Positions 4,298 to 12,099 of a DNA stretch of 13,411 nucleotides are shown in pieces (positions within the stretch are counted from its first letter, which is position 1; each line of letters begins with the position of its first letter). Where the stretch lies: the NCBI GenBank assembly GCA_903883985.1, contig CAISDD010000476.1, positions 1-13,411 of the forward strand, read 5' to 3'. The position numbers were made by a program, and so were the translations under genes. The notes beneath the pieces were generated by a model that saw nothing but the letters and a program-made list of their open reading frames with translations, did not search any database and was not told where the DNA came from. The stretch is from an uncultured Pseudomonadota bacterium. Its GTDB lineage: Bacteria > Pseudomonadota > Gammaproteobacteria > Burkholderiales > Thiobacillaceae.

Positions 4298-6475
4298 TCA
4301 GTCACCAGTATGGGCAGGCATGCCAGGTGGCTTGTCGCCGCCGCTGTCGCGGGCTGGCTCGACACGGCAAGGCGCCTGGACACAGGGCACAGTGAACTCA
4401 AAGAGGCTGCCCACGCCCAGGCGGCTCTCGACCCGAATGCCGCCGCCCATCAATTCCAGGACGCGTTTGGCGATGGCCAATCCCAGCCCGGTGCCGCCGA
4501 ACTTGCGGGTGGTGGAGCCATCCGCCTGCAAGAAGGGGTCGAACACCTGGCTCAGTTGTTCCGCATCCATGCCGATGCCAGTGTCCGCGACCTTGAACAC
4601 CAATTTGTCACCCTGCCGGGATAGTGACAGGCTGACGCTACCGGTTTGCGTAAACTTGACGGCGTTGGACAGGAGGTTGAGGAGTACCTGGCCCAAACGC
4701 TGTGGATCGCCAAGACAGGTTTGCGGCAGCTCTGGGTCGAGATTTACCCGCAGTGCAAGGCCCTTGGCTTGCGCCGCTGCGCCGACATTTTCGACCGCCT
4801 GACTGACCACGTCGGTGAGGATGGTTTCCGTCTTTTCGATGCGAAGTTTGCCCGCCTCGATATTGGAGAAGTCGAGAATGTCATTGATGACCCTGAGCAG
4901 GCGTTTTCCAGAACCCAGGATTTGATTGAAGGCGTTGAGTGCCTTCTCGGGGTATTGAAAATTGCGCACACCGATCTCGGCGAAGCCCAGCACCCCATTG
5001 AGCGGGGTGCGAATCTCGTGGCTCACGTTGGCCAGGAATTCACGGCGCAATCGGGCCAGGTTCTCGGCCGCCTGCAGAGCCTGCTCGCGAGCCTGGGCTG
5101 CGGCGCGTTGCGCGCTCACATCGACCAGGCTGGTCACCGCACCGACGACCAGCCCATCCCGAACCATGGGGTGAGTGGCACACATCACGGGAACCTCATG
5201 GCCTTCGGCATGCCAGTAAACCTCGTTGTCGATGCGGGCGTCCTGTCCGAGTCGCAGGGCGTTGTGGGTAGGACACTCCACGAACGGGTAAGGCGAGCCA
5301 TCGGGCTTGCTGTGGTGGAACAGGCTGTGAGCGAAACGACCCAGAATCTGCTCCGACGCATAGCCCAGCAAGGCGCAGGCTGCCGGATTGATGAAGGTGA
5401 TGCGGCCCTCGGCATCGACGCCGTAGAGACCGTCAGCACTGGCATTGAGGATGTGGCTGGCCCGTGCCTCCGTTTCCATCAGTCTGCGGCTGCGTTCCTG
5501 AACCAGAGCCTCGAGATGGCTACGGTGCTGCTCCAGTTCGCTCTCGATCTGCTTGCGTTGCGTGATGTCGACCAGAACACCGATCTCCCCCCCGGCCGTG
5601 CCGTCGCCGCGCAGGACATTCGATTTGTAAAAGAGCACGTCGCGCATTATTCCTGAAGTCGTCTGGATCACAGACTCGAACACCCTGTCACCGGGGCTCC
5701 GTGAAAGGGCCGCACCCGCGACTTCGCGCTGCAGGACGACCTCCGGCAGCGCCTGGTTCAATCCGGACCTACCGATGATTTCAGTGCGAGTCCTGCCCAG
5801 GATATCCTCGAAGGCGCGGTTGCAGCCCTGGCAGCGACCCTCGACATCCTTGTAATAGACGGGAACCGGAATGCTCTCCAGCAGCGCCGACTGAAACAAC
5901 AACTGCTCGTGTAACGCTTCCTTCGCCGCGAGCAGTCGCTGATTCAGCTTCATGGCACTGATGTCGGTCATGGCCATGCGCAGCGTAGGGGGCGTGGCCT
6001 CGACGCGCAAACAGTCGAGATGGACATCCACGCTGGAACCCTCGCCGCGCTGCAACATCAGCTCGATCCCCTCCTTTCCAGACGGCTGACCCATGACCCT
6101 GTGGAACTGAAGTTGCCAACGATCCCGGTCTTCCAGAACGACGCAATGATCGAAGCGACGGTGCAACAGCTTGGCACGCTCGACGCCGATGAGGCTGGCA
6201 CCGGCGAGGTTGATCTCGGCGACCCGGCCCGCCAGATTGAGGGTGAGATAGCCCACCGGGGCAAACTCGTAGAGATCGACATAACGGTCGCGGGATTCCT
6301 CCAGCGCAAGCTGGGCGCGCCGCAACTCCTCGTTCTGCATCTCCAGTTCGATCTGATGCACACGGAGTTCGTGCAACAATTCCTCCGCGGAATGAGAGAA
6401 CGGACCCTCTCCCGGGCTATGGGCGAGCCGCGCCTCCGCCTCGTGCCTCAATTGTGGTGAAAATTTTGAACTCAT
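4298..6475 (-). CDS. Orphan soluble triple-PAS sensor histidine kinase
   Basis: A 725-aa histidine kinase with no membrane segment, so probably a cytoplasmic sensor. In order: an N-terminal coiled coil (about 30-62, HELRVHQIELEMQNEEL); PAS1 about 63-175; PAS2 about 195-306 (KDVEGRCQGCNRAFEDILG); a coiled coil about 307-338; PAS3 about 340-453 (ILNASADGLYGVDAEGRITF); a third coiled linker; HisKA with His486 in ANVSHEIRTPLNG; and HATPase with NLLSNAVKF (600-608), DTGIG (631-635) and GGTGLGL (660-666). The key catalytic residues are present. PAS ligands cannot be read from the sequence. Kinases with this HisKA/HATPase type often carry C-terminal receiver domains. This one ends with a low-complexity tail 27 residues after the ATPase (699-725), beside an IS630 remnant. 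No response regulator gene is adjacent, so its partner is unknown. A TAAGG lies about 9 nt before ATG 6475. It is 192 bp downstream of metZ. Confidence 0.92.
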   Translation of the reverse strand: MSSKFSPQLRHEAEARLAHSPGEGPFSHSAEELLHELRVHQIELEMQNEELRRAQLALEESRDRYVDLYEFAPVGYLTLNLAGRVAEINLAGASLIGVERAKLLHRRFDHCVVLEDRDRWQLQFHRVMGQPSGKEGIELMLQRGEGSSVDVHLDCLRVEATPPTLRMAMTDISAMKLNQRLLAAKEALHEQLLFQSALLESIPVPVYYKDVEGRCQGCNRAFEDILGRTRTEIIGRSGLNQALPEVVLQREVAGAALSRSPGDRVFESVIQTTSGIMRDVLFYKSNVLRGDGTAGGEIGVLVDITQRKQIESELEQHRSHLEALVQERSRRLMETEARASHILNASADGLYGVDAEGRITFINPAACALLGYASEQILGRFAHSLFHHSKPDGSPYPFVECPTHNALRLGQDARIDNEVYWHAEGHEVPVMCATHPMVRDGLVVGAVTSLVDVSAQRAAAQAREQALQAAENLARLRREFLANVSHEIRTPLNGVLGFAEIGVRNFQYPEKALNAFNQILGSGKRLLRVINDILDFSNIEAGKLRIEKTETILTDVVSQAVENVGAAAQAKGLALRVNLDPELPQTCLGDPQRLGQVLLNLLSNAVKFTQTGSVSLSLSRQGDKLVFKVADTGIGMDAEQLSQVFDPFLQADGSTTRKFGGTGLGLAIAKRVLELMGGGIRVESRLGVGSLFEFTVPCVQAPCRVEPARDSGGDKPPGMPAHTGD

Positions 6476-6542
6476 GGATCGTGGCCTTATTCCCGGATCG
6501 GCGAACCCGCCTTTCTCCTAGGCATTTCTACTTGCACAACTC

Positions 6543-6625
6543 CCAGAATGGTCCCGGTCTTCCTGAACGACGCAGAGATCGAAGCGACGTTGTATCCGTT
6601 TCGTACGCTCGACCCCAACAAGAAA
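6543..6625 (-). pseudogene. Relict of a PAS-kinase coding segment upstream of the intact kinase
   Basis: Positions 6552-6613 match 6123-6184 inside the neighbouring kinase gene, on the same strand, at 52 of 62 positions without a gap. Translated on the minus strand it gives FLVGVERTKRIQRRFDLCVV then QEDRD, against SLIGVERAKLLHRRFDHCVV then LEDRD in the intact protein (PAS1, residues 94-118). Similarity ends on both sides, and in-frame stops follow at both ends, so this is a non-functional fragment. It lies between the metZ stop and the kinase start, and it suggests that a related kinase gene, or part of a duplicate, once occupied this place. Confidence 0.8.
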
Positions 6626-6667
6626 TCAGACGGATCAAATCGGCCCCGCCACACGACAACCGGGGAG

Positions 6668-7849
6668 TTACAGGGCGTCCAGACCGCGCGCCAGGTCGTG
6701 CCGCAAATCCACCACGGCCTCCAGGCCCACCGCGATGCGCAAGAGCCCGTCGCCGATGCCGGCGGCGGCGCGTTGCTCCGGGCTCATGCGGCTGTGCGTG
6801 GTGCTGGCGGGATGGGTGATGGTGGTGCGGGTGTCCCCCAGGTTGGCGGTGATGGAGAGGAGCCGGGTAGCATCGACCACTTGCCAGGCAGCGTCCTTGC
6901 CACCGACGACTTCGAAGGCGACGATGCCCCCACCCGTCTTCTGTTGCCGCATCGCCAATTCATGTTGCGGGTGTGAGGGCAGGCCGGGATAGAGCACGCG
7001 GCTCACCTTGGGATGCCCGGACAGCCAGGTCGCCAGTTCCAGTGCGTTGGCCGAATGCGCCTGCATGCGCAGATGCAGGGTTTCCAGCCCCCTGTGCAGC
7101 ACCCAGGCATTGAACGCGGAAAGCGTGGGCCCCGCCGTGCGCAGGAAGGTATACACGCCTTCCATCAAATCCTTGCCGCCCAGCACGGCGCCTCCCAGCA
7201 CCCGCCCCTGCCCATCCAGGTACTTGGTGGCGGAGTGGATGACGATGTCGGCACCCAGTTGCAAGGGCTGTTGCAGGATCGGCGTGCAGAAGCAGTTGTC
7301 CACAGCCAGCCAGGCGCCATGCGCGTGGGCGATGTCGGCGAGCGCACGGATGTCGCTGACTTCGGTGAGTGGGTTGGAGGGCGACTCGACGAAGAACAAT
7401 CGGGTATTGGGGCGCACCGCCGCGCGCCATTCCTCCGGATCGGTCGGTGAAACGAAAGTCGTCTCGACGCCGAAGCGGCCGAGGATATTGCTGAACAACT
7501 GCACCGTGGAACCGAAGATGGACCGCGAGGCGACCACATGCTCGCCGGCTTTCATCAGGCCCATGACCGTGGCGAGTATGGCCGCCATGCCGGAGGCGAA
7601 GGCCACACAACGCTCCGCGCCTTCGAGAGCGGCCAGGCGCTCCTCGAACATGGTGACGCCGGGATTGGTGAAACGGGCGTAAATCGGTCCGGCCTCGGCG
7701 CCGGAAAAGCGCGCAGCGGCCTCGGACGCGCTGTCGAAGACGAAACTGGAGGTGAGATACATCGCCTCGGCGTGTTCGTTGAACTGGCTGCGTTGGGTGC
7801 CCGCGCGAACCGCAAGGGTTTCGGGCTGGAAAGGTTGTTCCGGAATCAT
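6668..7849 (-). CDS. metZ: O-succinylhomoserine sulfhydrylase
   Basis: PLP-dependent Cys/Met-metabolism enzyme (393 aa, full family length) that makes homocysteine from O-succinylhomoserine and sulfide, the direct sulfhydrylation route to methionine. The fold-type I landmarks are present: GPIYARFTNP (54-63, phosphate-binding Tyr/Arg), SGMAA (86-90), Asp184 in VDNCFCTP and the Schiff-base Lys209 in HSATKYLDGQGRVLGG. GDTRTTITHPASTTH near the C-terminus is the usual substrate-binding segment. Paralogues (MetB, MetC, MetY) share the fold. The closest reading is MetZ, supported by the purF-metZ neighbourhood typical of betaproteobacteria. The start at ATG 7849 has a good Shine-Dalgarno (AGGAGA, 6 nt). 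A 225-bp gap with a hairpin repeat separates it from purF, so it may have its own promoter, though none was identified. Confidence 0.93.
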   Translation of the reverse strand: MIPEQPFQPETLAVRAGTQRSQFNEHAEAMYLTSSFVFDSASEAAARFSGAEAGPIYARFTNPGVTMFEERLAALEGAERCVAFASGMAAILATVMGLMKAGEHVVASRSIFGSTVQLFSNILGRFGVETTFVSPTDPEEWRAAVRPNTRLFFVESPSNPLTEVSDIRALADIAHAHGAWLAVDNCFCTPILQQPLQLGADIVIHSATKYLDGQGRVLGGAVLGGKDLMEGVYTFLRTAGPTLSAFNAWVLHRGLETLHLRMQAHSANALELATWLSGHPKVSRVLYPGLPSHPQHELAMRQQKTGGGIVAFEVVGGKDAAWQVVDATRLLSITANLGDTRTTITHPASTTHSRMSPEQRAAAGIGDGLLRIAVGLEAVVDLRHDLARGLDAL

Positions 7850-7935
7850 GTCGATCTCCTGGTTAACGGTGAAACAGCCGACTGGGGGCCGGTACTAAGT
7901 AGGGCCGCTAAACATATTTGGTTTGCCACCGGGCT

Positions 7936-8010
7936 CCCTCACCCTGCCCTCTCCCGAAGGGGGAGGGTTCCACCCCCTTCCCCCTCCGGGGGAAGGGCCG
8001 GGGATGAGGG
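7936..8010. repeat. 75-bp head-to-head hairpin repeat between purF and metZ
   Basis: The outer ends are inverted copies (CCCTCACCC at the left, GGGATGAGGG at the right), and two hairpins lie inside. One is CCCTCTCCC-GAA-GGGGGAGGG (7947-7967, one U-G pair in RNA); the other is a perfect 10-bp stem CCCTTCCCCC-TCC-GGGGGAAGGG (7975-7997). It looks like two copies, in opposite directions, of a C/G-rich intergenic repeat common in proteobacteria; a single related copy is at 13012-13050. No T-tract follows on the minus strand, so it is not a typical intrinsic terminator. The flanks 7850-7935 and 8011-8074 show nothing else recognisable. Confidence 0.75.
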
Positions 8011-8074
8011 CCTGCGCCGGCAGCTTAATGAAGGCAAAATGAGCTACGCGACATTACTTACTCGCTGCCCCTCG

Positions 8075-9586
8075 CTACTCGTTCCCAGCCAGATTCAGAT
8101 CCATCTGCCGGGTGGTCGGAGCGTAGGGTAATTCGCCGTTCCTCTGTCCTTCCAGACGGACCAGGTAGTCCTCATCGACATCACCGGTGACGTAGCAGCC
8201 GTCGAAACAGGAGGCATCGAACTGTTCGAAGGCCGGATGTACGGATTTCACCGCGGCGATGAGATCGGGCAGGTCCTGGTAGATCACCCCGTCTGCGCCG
8301 AGTTCCCTCGCGATTTCCTCGTCCGTGCGGCCATTGGCCAACAGCTCCGCGCGCGTGGGCATGTCGATGCCGTAGACATTGGGGAAGCGCACCGGCGGGC
8401 TGGCGGAAGCGAAATACACCGCGCGGGCACCGGCGTCACGCGCCATCTGGATGATTTCCCGGCTGGTCGTGCCTCGCACGATCGAGTCGTCCACCAGCAG
8501 CACGTTCCTGCCCTTGAACTCCAGCGGCATGGCGTTCAGCTTCTGGCGCACCGAACGCATGCGCGAAGCCTGGCCGGGCATGATGAAGGTGCGACCAATG
8601 TAACGATTCTTGATGAACCCTTCCCGATACGGCAGTCCCAGGCGTGAAGCCAGTTGCAAGGCGGATGGCCGACTGGTGTCGGGGATGGGGATGACCACGT
8701 CTATGGGCAGGTGGCTGAAGTCGCGCAGTATCTTCTCGGCCAGGTACTCACCCATGCGCAGGCGCGCCTCGTAGATCGAGGCACCATCCATGATGGAATC
8801 GGGGCGGGCAAAATAGACGTATTCGAAGATGCAGGGTGTGGACCGGGTTGCACTCGCGCACTGGCGGCTGTGCATTTCACCATCCAGGGTGATCAACACC
8901 GCCTCGCCCGGCAGGACATCGCGCACCACCTTGTAGCCCAACGGCTCGGCCGCCACGCTCTCGGAGGCGAGTATCCACTCCCCGGCATCACCTTGCCTCT
9001 GCCCGATCAGCAGGGGGCGGATGCCGTTTGGATCGCGGAAGGCCAGCAAGCCGAAGCCGGCAATCATTGCCACCACCGCGTAGGCGCCCTTGCAGCGCCG
9101 GTGCACGCCTACGACCGCATTGAACACATCGTCGACGGTGAGGCGGTGCCCATGCACGGCCTCCTGCAATTCGTGCGCGAGGACGTTGAGCAATACCTCC
9201 GAATCGGAACCGGTGTTCACATGGCGCAAGTCGTCCATGAACAGTTCCCGCTGCAAGGTCGCGGTATTGGTCAGGTTGCCGTTGTGGGCGAGGACGATGC
9301 CAAACGGCGAATTGACATAGAACGGCTGCGCCTCGGCCGGGCTGGAAGCACTGCCAGCCGTGGGGTAACGAACGTGGGCGATGCCGATGTTGCCCATCAG
9401 ATTGCGCATGTCGCGGGTGCGAAAGACGTCGCGCACCATGCCTAAGTTCTTGTGCATGTGGAACATGCTGCCGTCCATGGTAACGATGCCGGCGGCATCC
9501 TGGCCACGGTGTTGCAGCAGTTGCAGCGAGTCATAGAGCGGCTGGTTGACGGGCTGACTGGAAACGATGCCGACGATGCCACACAT
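8075..9586 (-). CDS. purF: Amidophosphoribosyltransferase
   Basis: First committed enzyme of purine synthesis: transfers glutamine-derived ammonia to PRPP to form phosphoribosylamine. At 503 aa it matches the E. coli enzyme (about 505). The N-terminal Ntn glutamine amidotransferase domain starts with the nucleophile Cys2 (MCGIVGIV) and holds HRGQDAAGI (26-34), the RYPTAG segment (73-78) and HNGNLTN (101-107). The C-terminal phosphoribosyltransferase domain has the PRPP loop NVLLVDDSIVRGTTSREI (361-378, Asp366/Asp367). Processing is not needed because Cys follows Met1 directly. The start is fixed by that Cys; a GAGG Shine-Dalgarno 8 nt upstream overlaps the cvpA stop codon, 10 bp away, which suggests translational coupling. 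No missing residues were noticed. Confidence 0.97.
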   Translation of the reverse strand: MCGIVGIVSSQPVNQPLYDSLQLLQHRGQDAAGIVTMDGSMFHMHKNLGMVRDVFRTRDMRNLMGNIGIAHVRYPTAGSASSPAEAQPFYVNSPFGIVLAHNGNLTNTATLQRELFMDDLRHVNTGSDSEVLLNVLAHELQEAVHGHRLTVDDVFNAVVGVHRRCKGAYAVVAMIAGFGLLAFRDPNGIRPLLIGQRQGDAGEWILASESVAAEPLGYKVVRDVLPGEAVLITLDGEMHSRQCASATRSTPCIFEYVYFARPDSIMDGASIYEARLRMGEYLAEKILRDFSHLPIDVVIPIPDTSRPSALQLASRLGLPYREGFIKNRYIGRTFIMPGQASRMRSVRQKLNAMPLEFKGRNVLLVDDSIVRGTTSREIIQMARDAGARAVYFASASPPVRFPNVYGIDMPTRAELLANGRTDEEIARELGADGVIYQDLPDLIAAVKSVHPAFEQFDASCFDGCYVTGDVDEDYLVRLEGQRNGELPYAPTTRQMDLNLAGNE

Positions 9587-9596
9587 GGATTAGGCC

Positions 9597-10079
9597 TCAG
9601 TGGTATTGAATCAGAGCTGCCAGTTCTGCGGGCAGCCAGGGTTTGATCTTGGTGGCAGCCTGCTCCAGGTAGCCGTGAATCAGGGAAGCCTGCCAGGCCT
9701 GGGTCTTGGGCAGGGCAGTCAGCCCTGCCACCAGGGTCAGCAGGAGCAGGATCATGACGCCACGCGCGCTCCCGAACAAGCCGCCCAGCAGGCGGTCATA
9801 GGGCCCCAGGCCCGCCATCCTGACCAGGCCGCCCAGCATGGCGGCGATCAGGCTGGCGGCGATCAGCACGACCACGAAGATCAACAACAAGGCTGCGGCA
9901 TGCGCCAGACCCGGCGTGCCAGGCAGCCAGGGCGTAAGCCAGGGCGAGAAAATCTTCGCGGCGTAGAAGGCCGCGAACCAGGACAACAAGGAAAACAGTT
10001 CGCGTGTCAACCCTCGCATCAGGCCACGGATGCCAGAAAACAGAAATATCCCGAGAGCGATCAGGTCCGGCGAAGTCAT
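9597..10079 (-). CDS. cvpA: CvpA-family inner-membrane protein
   Basis: A 160-aa membrane protein of the CvpA family, named for its need in colicin V production in E. coli. Its molecular role is not firmly known, though it is linked to envelope stress tolerance. Hydrophobic segments lie at about 4-22, 27-44, 60-83 and 102-122. They are joined by the family-typical GIRGLMRGLTRELFSL (16-31) and YDRLLGGLFGSARG (94-107) motifs. The start chosen is ATG 10079 (MTSPDLIALG), which fits the family N-terminus and lies 7 bp after the SPOR gene stop. The frame stays open to 10151, but the extra residues would overlap the SPOR coding sequence and are not CvpA-like. The position directly before purF is the classic arrangement. 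Confidence 0.92.
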   Translation of the reverse strand: MTSPDLIALGIFLFSGIRGLMRGLTRELFSLLSWFAAFYAAKIFSPWLTPWLPGTPGLAHAAALLLIFVVVLIAASLIAAMLGGLVRMAGLGPYDRLLGGLFGSARGVMILLLLTLVAGLTALPKTQAWQASLIHGYLEQAATKIKPWLPAELAALIQYH

Positions 10080-10086
10080 GGCACCA

Positions 10087-10821
10087 TCAGGGTCCGAGCA
10101 AAACCGAGGTAAAGCCATGGGCCTTGAGCCTGGACTGGACTTCCTGGGCACGATCCCTTTCCGGAAACGGACCTACCCTCACCCGGTATTGGTCATTGGA
10201 GGTGAGCAGATCGACCTTGAAGCCGGCTTCTTCGACCTTCTCTCGCAACTGTCCGGCATTGCTGGCGCTGGCGAAAACGCCCAGTTGCAGATAAAAACCA
10301 TGACTGGCGAAGGGCCCGCTAGGCTTGGGCAAGGGCTTGGCCTTCTCCACGGCCTTGGCCTTCTCAACAGGCTTGACCTTCTCAACGGATTTGGGCTGCT
10401 CGTCCTCTTGAGCGCCGGCCTTCTCGCCGTTGTTCTTCAGCGTCGCGGCCTTGGCAACCGATTCGTCGTCGGACGCTGGCTCCACGGATTGCGGGGCCAC
10501 AGGGGTCTGCGGCTTGACGGTGGCGGCTTCAGGCGCCACCACTGACAGCGTCGGTTCGGCCTCCTGAGGCGGCGCTTCTTTCGCGGTGACCACGGGGCGG
10601 GCTGGCACCGCGGGGAGCGCCTCGAAGGGGGTGCTGGGCGCTGGAATACGGATGTCCACATCGGGCCCCAGCGGCCTGGGATCGGGATCGAACAGCATGG
10701 GCAGGATCAGCACGGCGGTAAGCGCGAACGCGATGGCCCCCACCAGACGTCGCCGGGCGCGACGACGCAAGGTCATCTGGTCCTGGGTCGTAGCATCCTG
10801 GGTCGCGGAAATGTCAGCCAT
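10087..10821 (-). CDS. DedD-like SPOR-domain protein
   Basis: A 244-aa single-pass inner-membrane protein. A basic cytoplasmic N-terminus (RRRARRR, 20-25 area) precedes one TM helix at about 26-45. A long Pro/Ala/Glu/Lys-rich periplasmic linker (about 46-170, with repeated VEKAK-type units near 145-163) leads to a C-terminal SPOR domain at 175-244 (GFYLQLGVFASASNAGQLRE, YRVRVGPF). SPOR domains bind denuded septal peptidoglycan, so a role at the division site is likely. It holds the same place as E. coli dedD, between folC and cvpA, but the linker is not conserved, so the symbol is left blank. It begins 9 bp after the folC stop with only a weak Shine-Dalgarno. Confidence 0.9.
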   Translation of the reverse strand: MADISATQDATTQDQMTLRRRARRRLVGAIAFALTAVLILPMLFDPDPRPLGPDVDIRIPAPSTPFEALPAVPARPVVTAKEAPPQEAEPTLSVVAPEAATVKPQTPVAPQSVEPASDDESVAKAATLKNNGEKAGAQEDEQPKSVEKVKPVEKAKAVEKAKPLPKPSGPFASHGFYLQLGVFASASNAGQLREKVEEAGFKVDLLTSNDQYRVRVGPFPERDRAQEVQSRLKAHGFTSVLLGP

Positions 10822-10830
10822 GCGGGTTCG

Positions 10831-12096
10831 TTAGGGTGCGAAAGAAGCCATCACTTCGGCCACAGTGTGGAAGGAACCAAAAACGGCGATTGTATCAGCC
10901 GGCTCCGCCTGTCGGCACGCCACAGCCCATGCAGTGACCACATCGTCATACACTTGGCAGACCAGGGAGCGCGCCGCCAAACGCGAACCCAGGGCAGCAC
11001 CCGCCAGCCCGCGTGGCCCGGCCAGTCCCGCCACATGCCAGAAGTCAATATGGGGGGCGAGCGAAGCGATCACGCCGTCCGCATCCTTGTCGGACAGCAT
11101 GGCGAAGACGGCATGGATTTTTCCCACTGGAGGCAAGGCAGCCAGATTTGCCGCCAAGGCGCGCGCAGCATGAGGGTTGTGGGCGACATCGAAGATGCGT
11201 AGCGGCGCCTGGCCCACCACCTGGAAGCGCCCGGGCAGGCGCGCCAGCACCAGGCCGGCGCGGACCGCCTGCGTGGTCACCGGCAGGCGTTGGCGCAGGA
11301 CATGCAGGGCGGCGATGGCACAGGCGGCGTTGGAAAATTGGTGCACCCCATGCATCGTCGGGCGCGGCAAGGCGGGGAATACCGCATCACGCACCCGGCA
11401 AATCCAGGAGACCTCGGCGGTTTCGATGCGGATCTGCCCCCCCAGACACAGCAGATCGGCGCCGATGCGGTCCGCATGCTCGATCACGCTGGCCGGTGGC
11501 TCCGAGTCGCCGCAGATGGCGGGGCGACCCGGGCGAAAGATGCCGGCCTTCTCGAAGCCGATCGCCTCGCGTGTGTCGCCCAGGTAGGCCTGGTGGTCGA
11601 GATCGACGCTGCTCACCACGGCGACATCGGCATCCCACAGGTTCACCGCGTCCAGACGTCCGCCCAGACCCACCTCCAGGACCGCAACGTCGATGCCCCC
11701 GTCCTGGAACAGCCACATCGCGGCCAGCGTGCCCTGCTCGAAATAGGTCAGAGGGATATCGCCGCGGGCGGTTTCCACCGCGCGGAAGGCGCGGCACAGG
11801 TCGGCATCGGAGGCCTCGCTGGCCGCGATCCTGACCCGCTCGTTGTAGCGCAGCAGGTGCGGCGACGTGTAGCAGCCGACACGATAACCCGCCGCATCGA
11901 GTATGCCTTCCAGGTAAGCGCACACGGAACCCTTGCCATTGGTGCCAGCCACCGTGATCGTGGGAAATAACGGACCGAGCAGGGCCAGCCGAGCGGCCAC
12001 CACGCGAACCCGGTCCAGGCCGAGCACGATGGCGGTGCGATTGCGGGCTTCGAGTAGCTCCAGCCAGCCGTTCAACTCACCCGGGACGGGGGACAA
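10831..12096 (-). CDS. folC: Bifunctional folylpolyglutamate/dihydrofolate synthase
   Basis: Mur-ligase-family ATP-dependent enzyme (421 aa) that joins glutamate to dihydropteroate and tetrahydrofolates. Visible motifs are the P-loop AGTNGKGS (50-57, Lys55), TSPHLLRYNERVRI (77-90), TYFEQGTLAAMW (117-128), VGLGGRLDAVN (142-152), DLDHQAYLG (165-173) and FEKAGIFRPG (181-190), whose Lys183 corresponds to the carbamylated Lys of FolC. In the C-terminal domain DVAHNPHAARAL is the DxxHNPxx motif. There is no ATG at the N-terminus. The likeliest start is TTG at 12096, 3 bp after the accD stop; another TTG lies 7 codons further in, so the start is uncertain by several residues. No Shine-Dalgarno is evident, which fits coupling to accD. 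The accD-folC pairing is conserved in proteobacteria. Confidence 0.94.
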   Translation of the reverse strand: MSPVPGELNGWLELLEARNRTAIVLGLDRVRVVAARLALLGPLFPTITVAGTNGKGSVCAYLEGILDAAGYRVGCYTSPHLLRYNERVRIAASEASDADLCRAFRAVETARGDIPLTYFEQGTLAAMWLFQDGGIDVAVLEVGLGGRLDAVNLWDADVAVVSSVDLDHQAYLGDTREAIGFEKAGIFRPGRPAICGDSEPPASVIEHADRIGADLLCLGGQIRIETAEVSWICRVRDAVFPALPRPTMHGVHQFSNAACAIAALHVLRQRLPVTTQAVRAGLVLARLPGRFQVVGQAPLRIFDVAHNPHAARALAANLAALPPVGKIHAVFAMLSDKDADGVIASLAPHIDFWHVAGLAGPRGLAGAALGSRLAARSLVCQVYDDVVTAWAVACRQAEPADTIAVFGSFHTVAEVMASFAP

Positions 12097-12099
12097 AGG

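Noticed and set aside
4646..5656. 336-aa open frame on the plus strand
   Set aside because: It is antisense to the PAS histidine kinase, whose HisKA/HATPase and PAS motifs are unambiguous.
7850..7935. Riboswitch (SAM or SAH type) ahead of metZ
   Set aside because: The short leader shows no recognisable conserved core or nested stems of those classes; only the adjacent hairpin repeat is structured.
7936..8010. Intrinsic terminator for purF
   Set aside because: The stems are strong, but no T-tract follows them on the minus strand, and the related copy at 13012-13050 points to a repeat family.
11013..11834. 273-aa Arg/Pro-rich open frame on the plus strand
   Set aside because: It is antisense to folC, with the composition typical of a shadow frame in GC-rich coding DNA.
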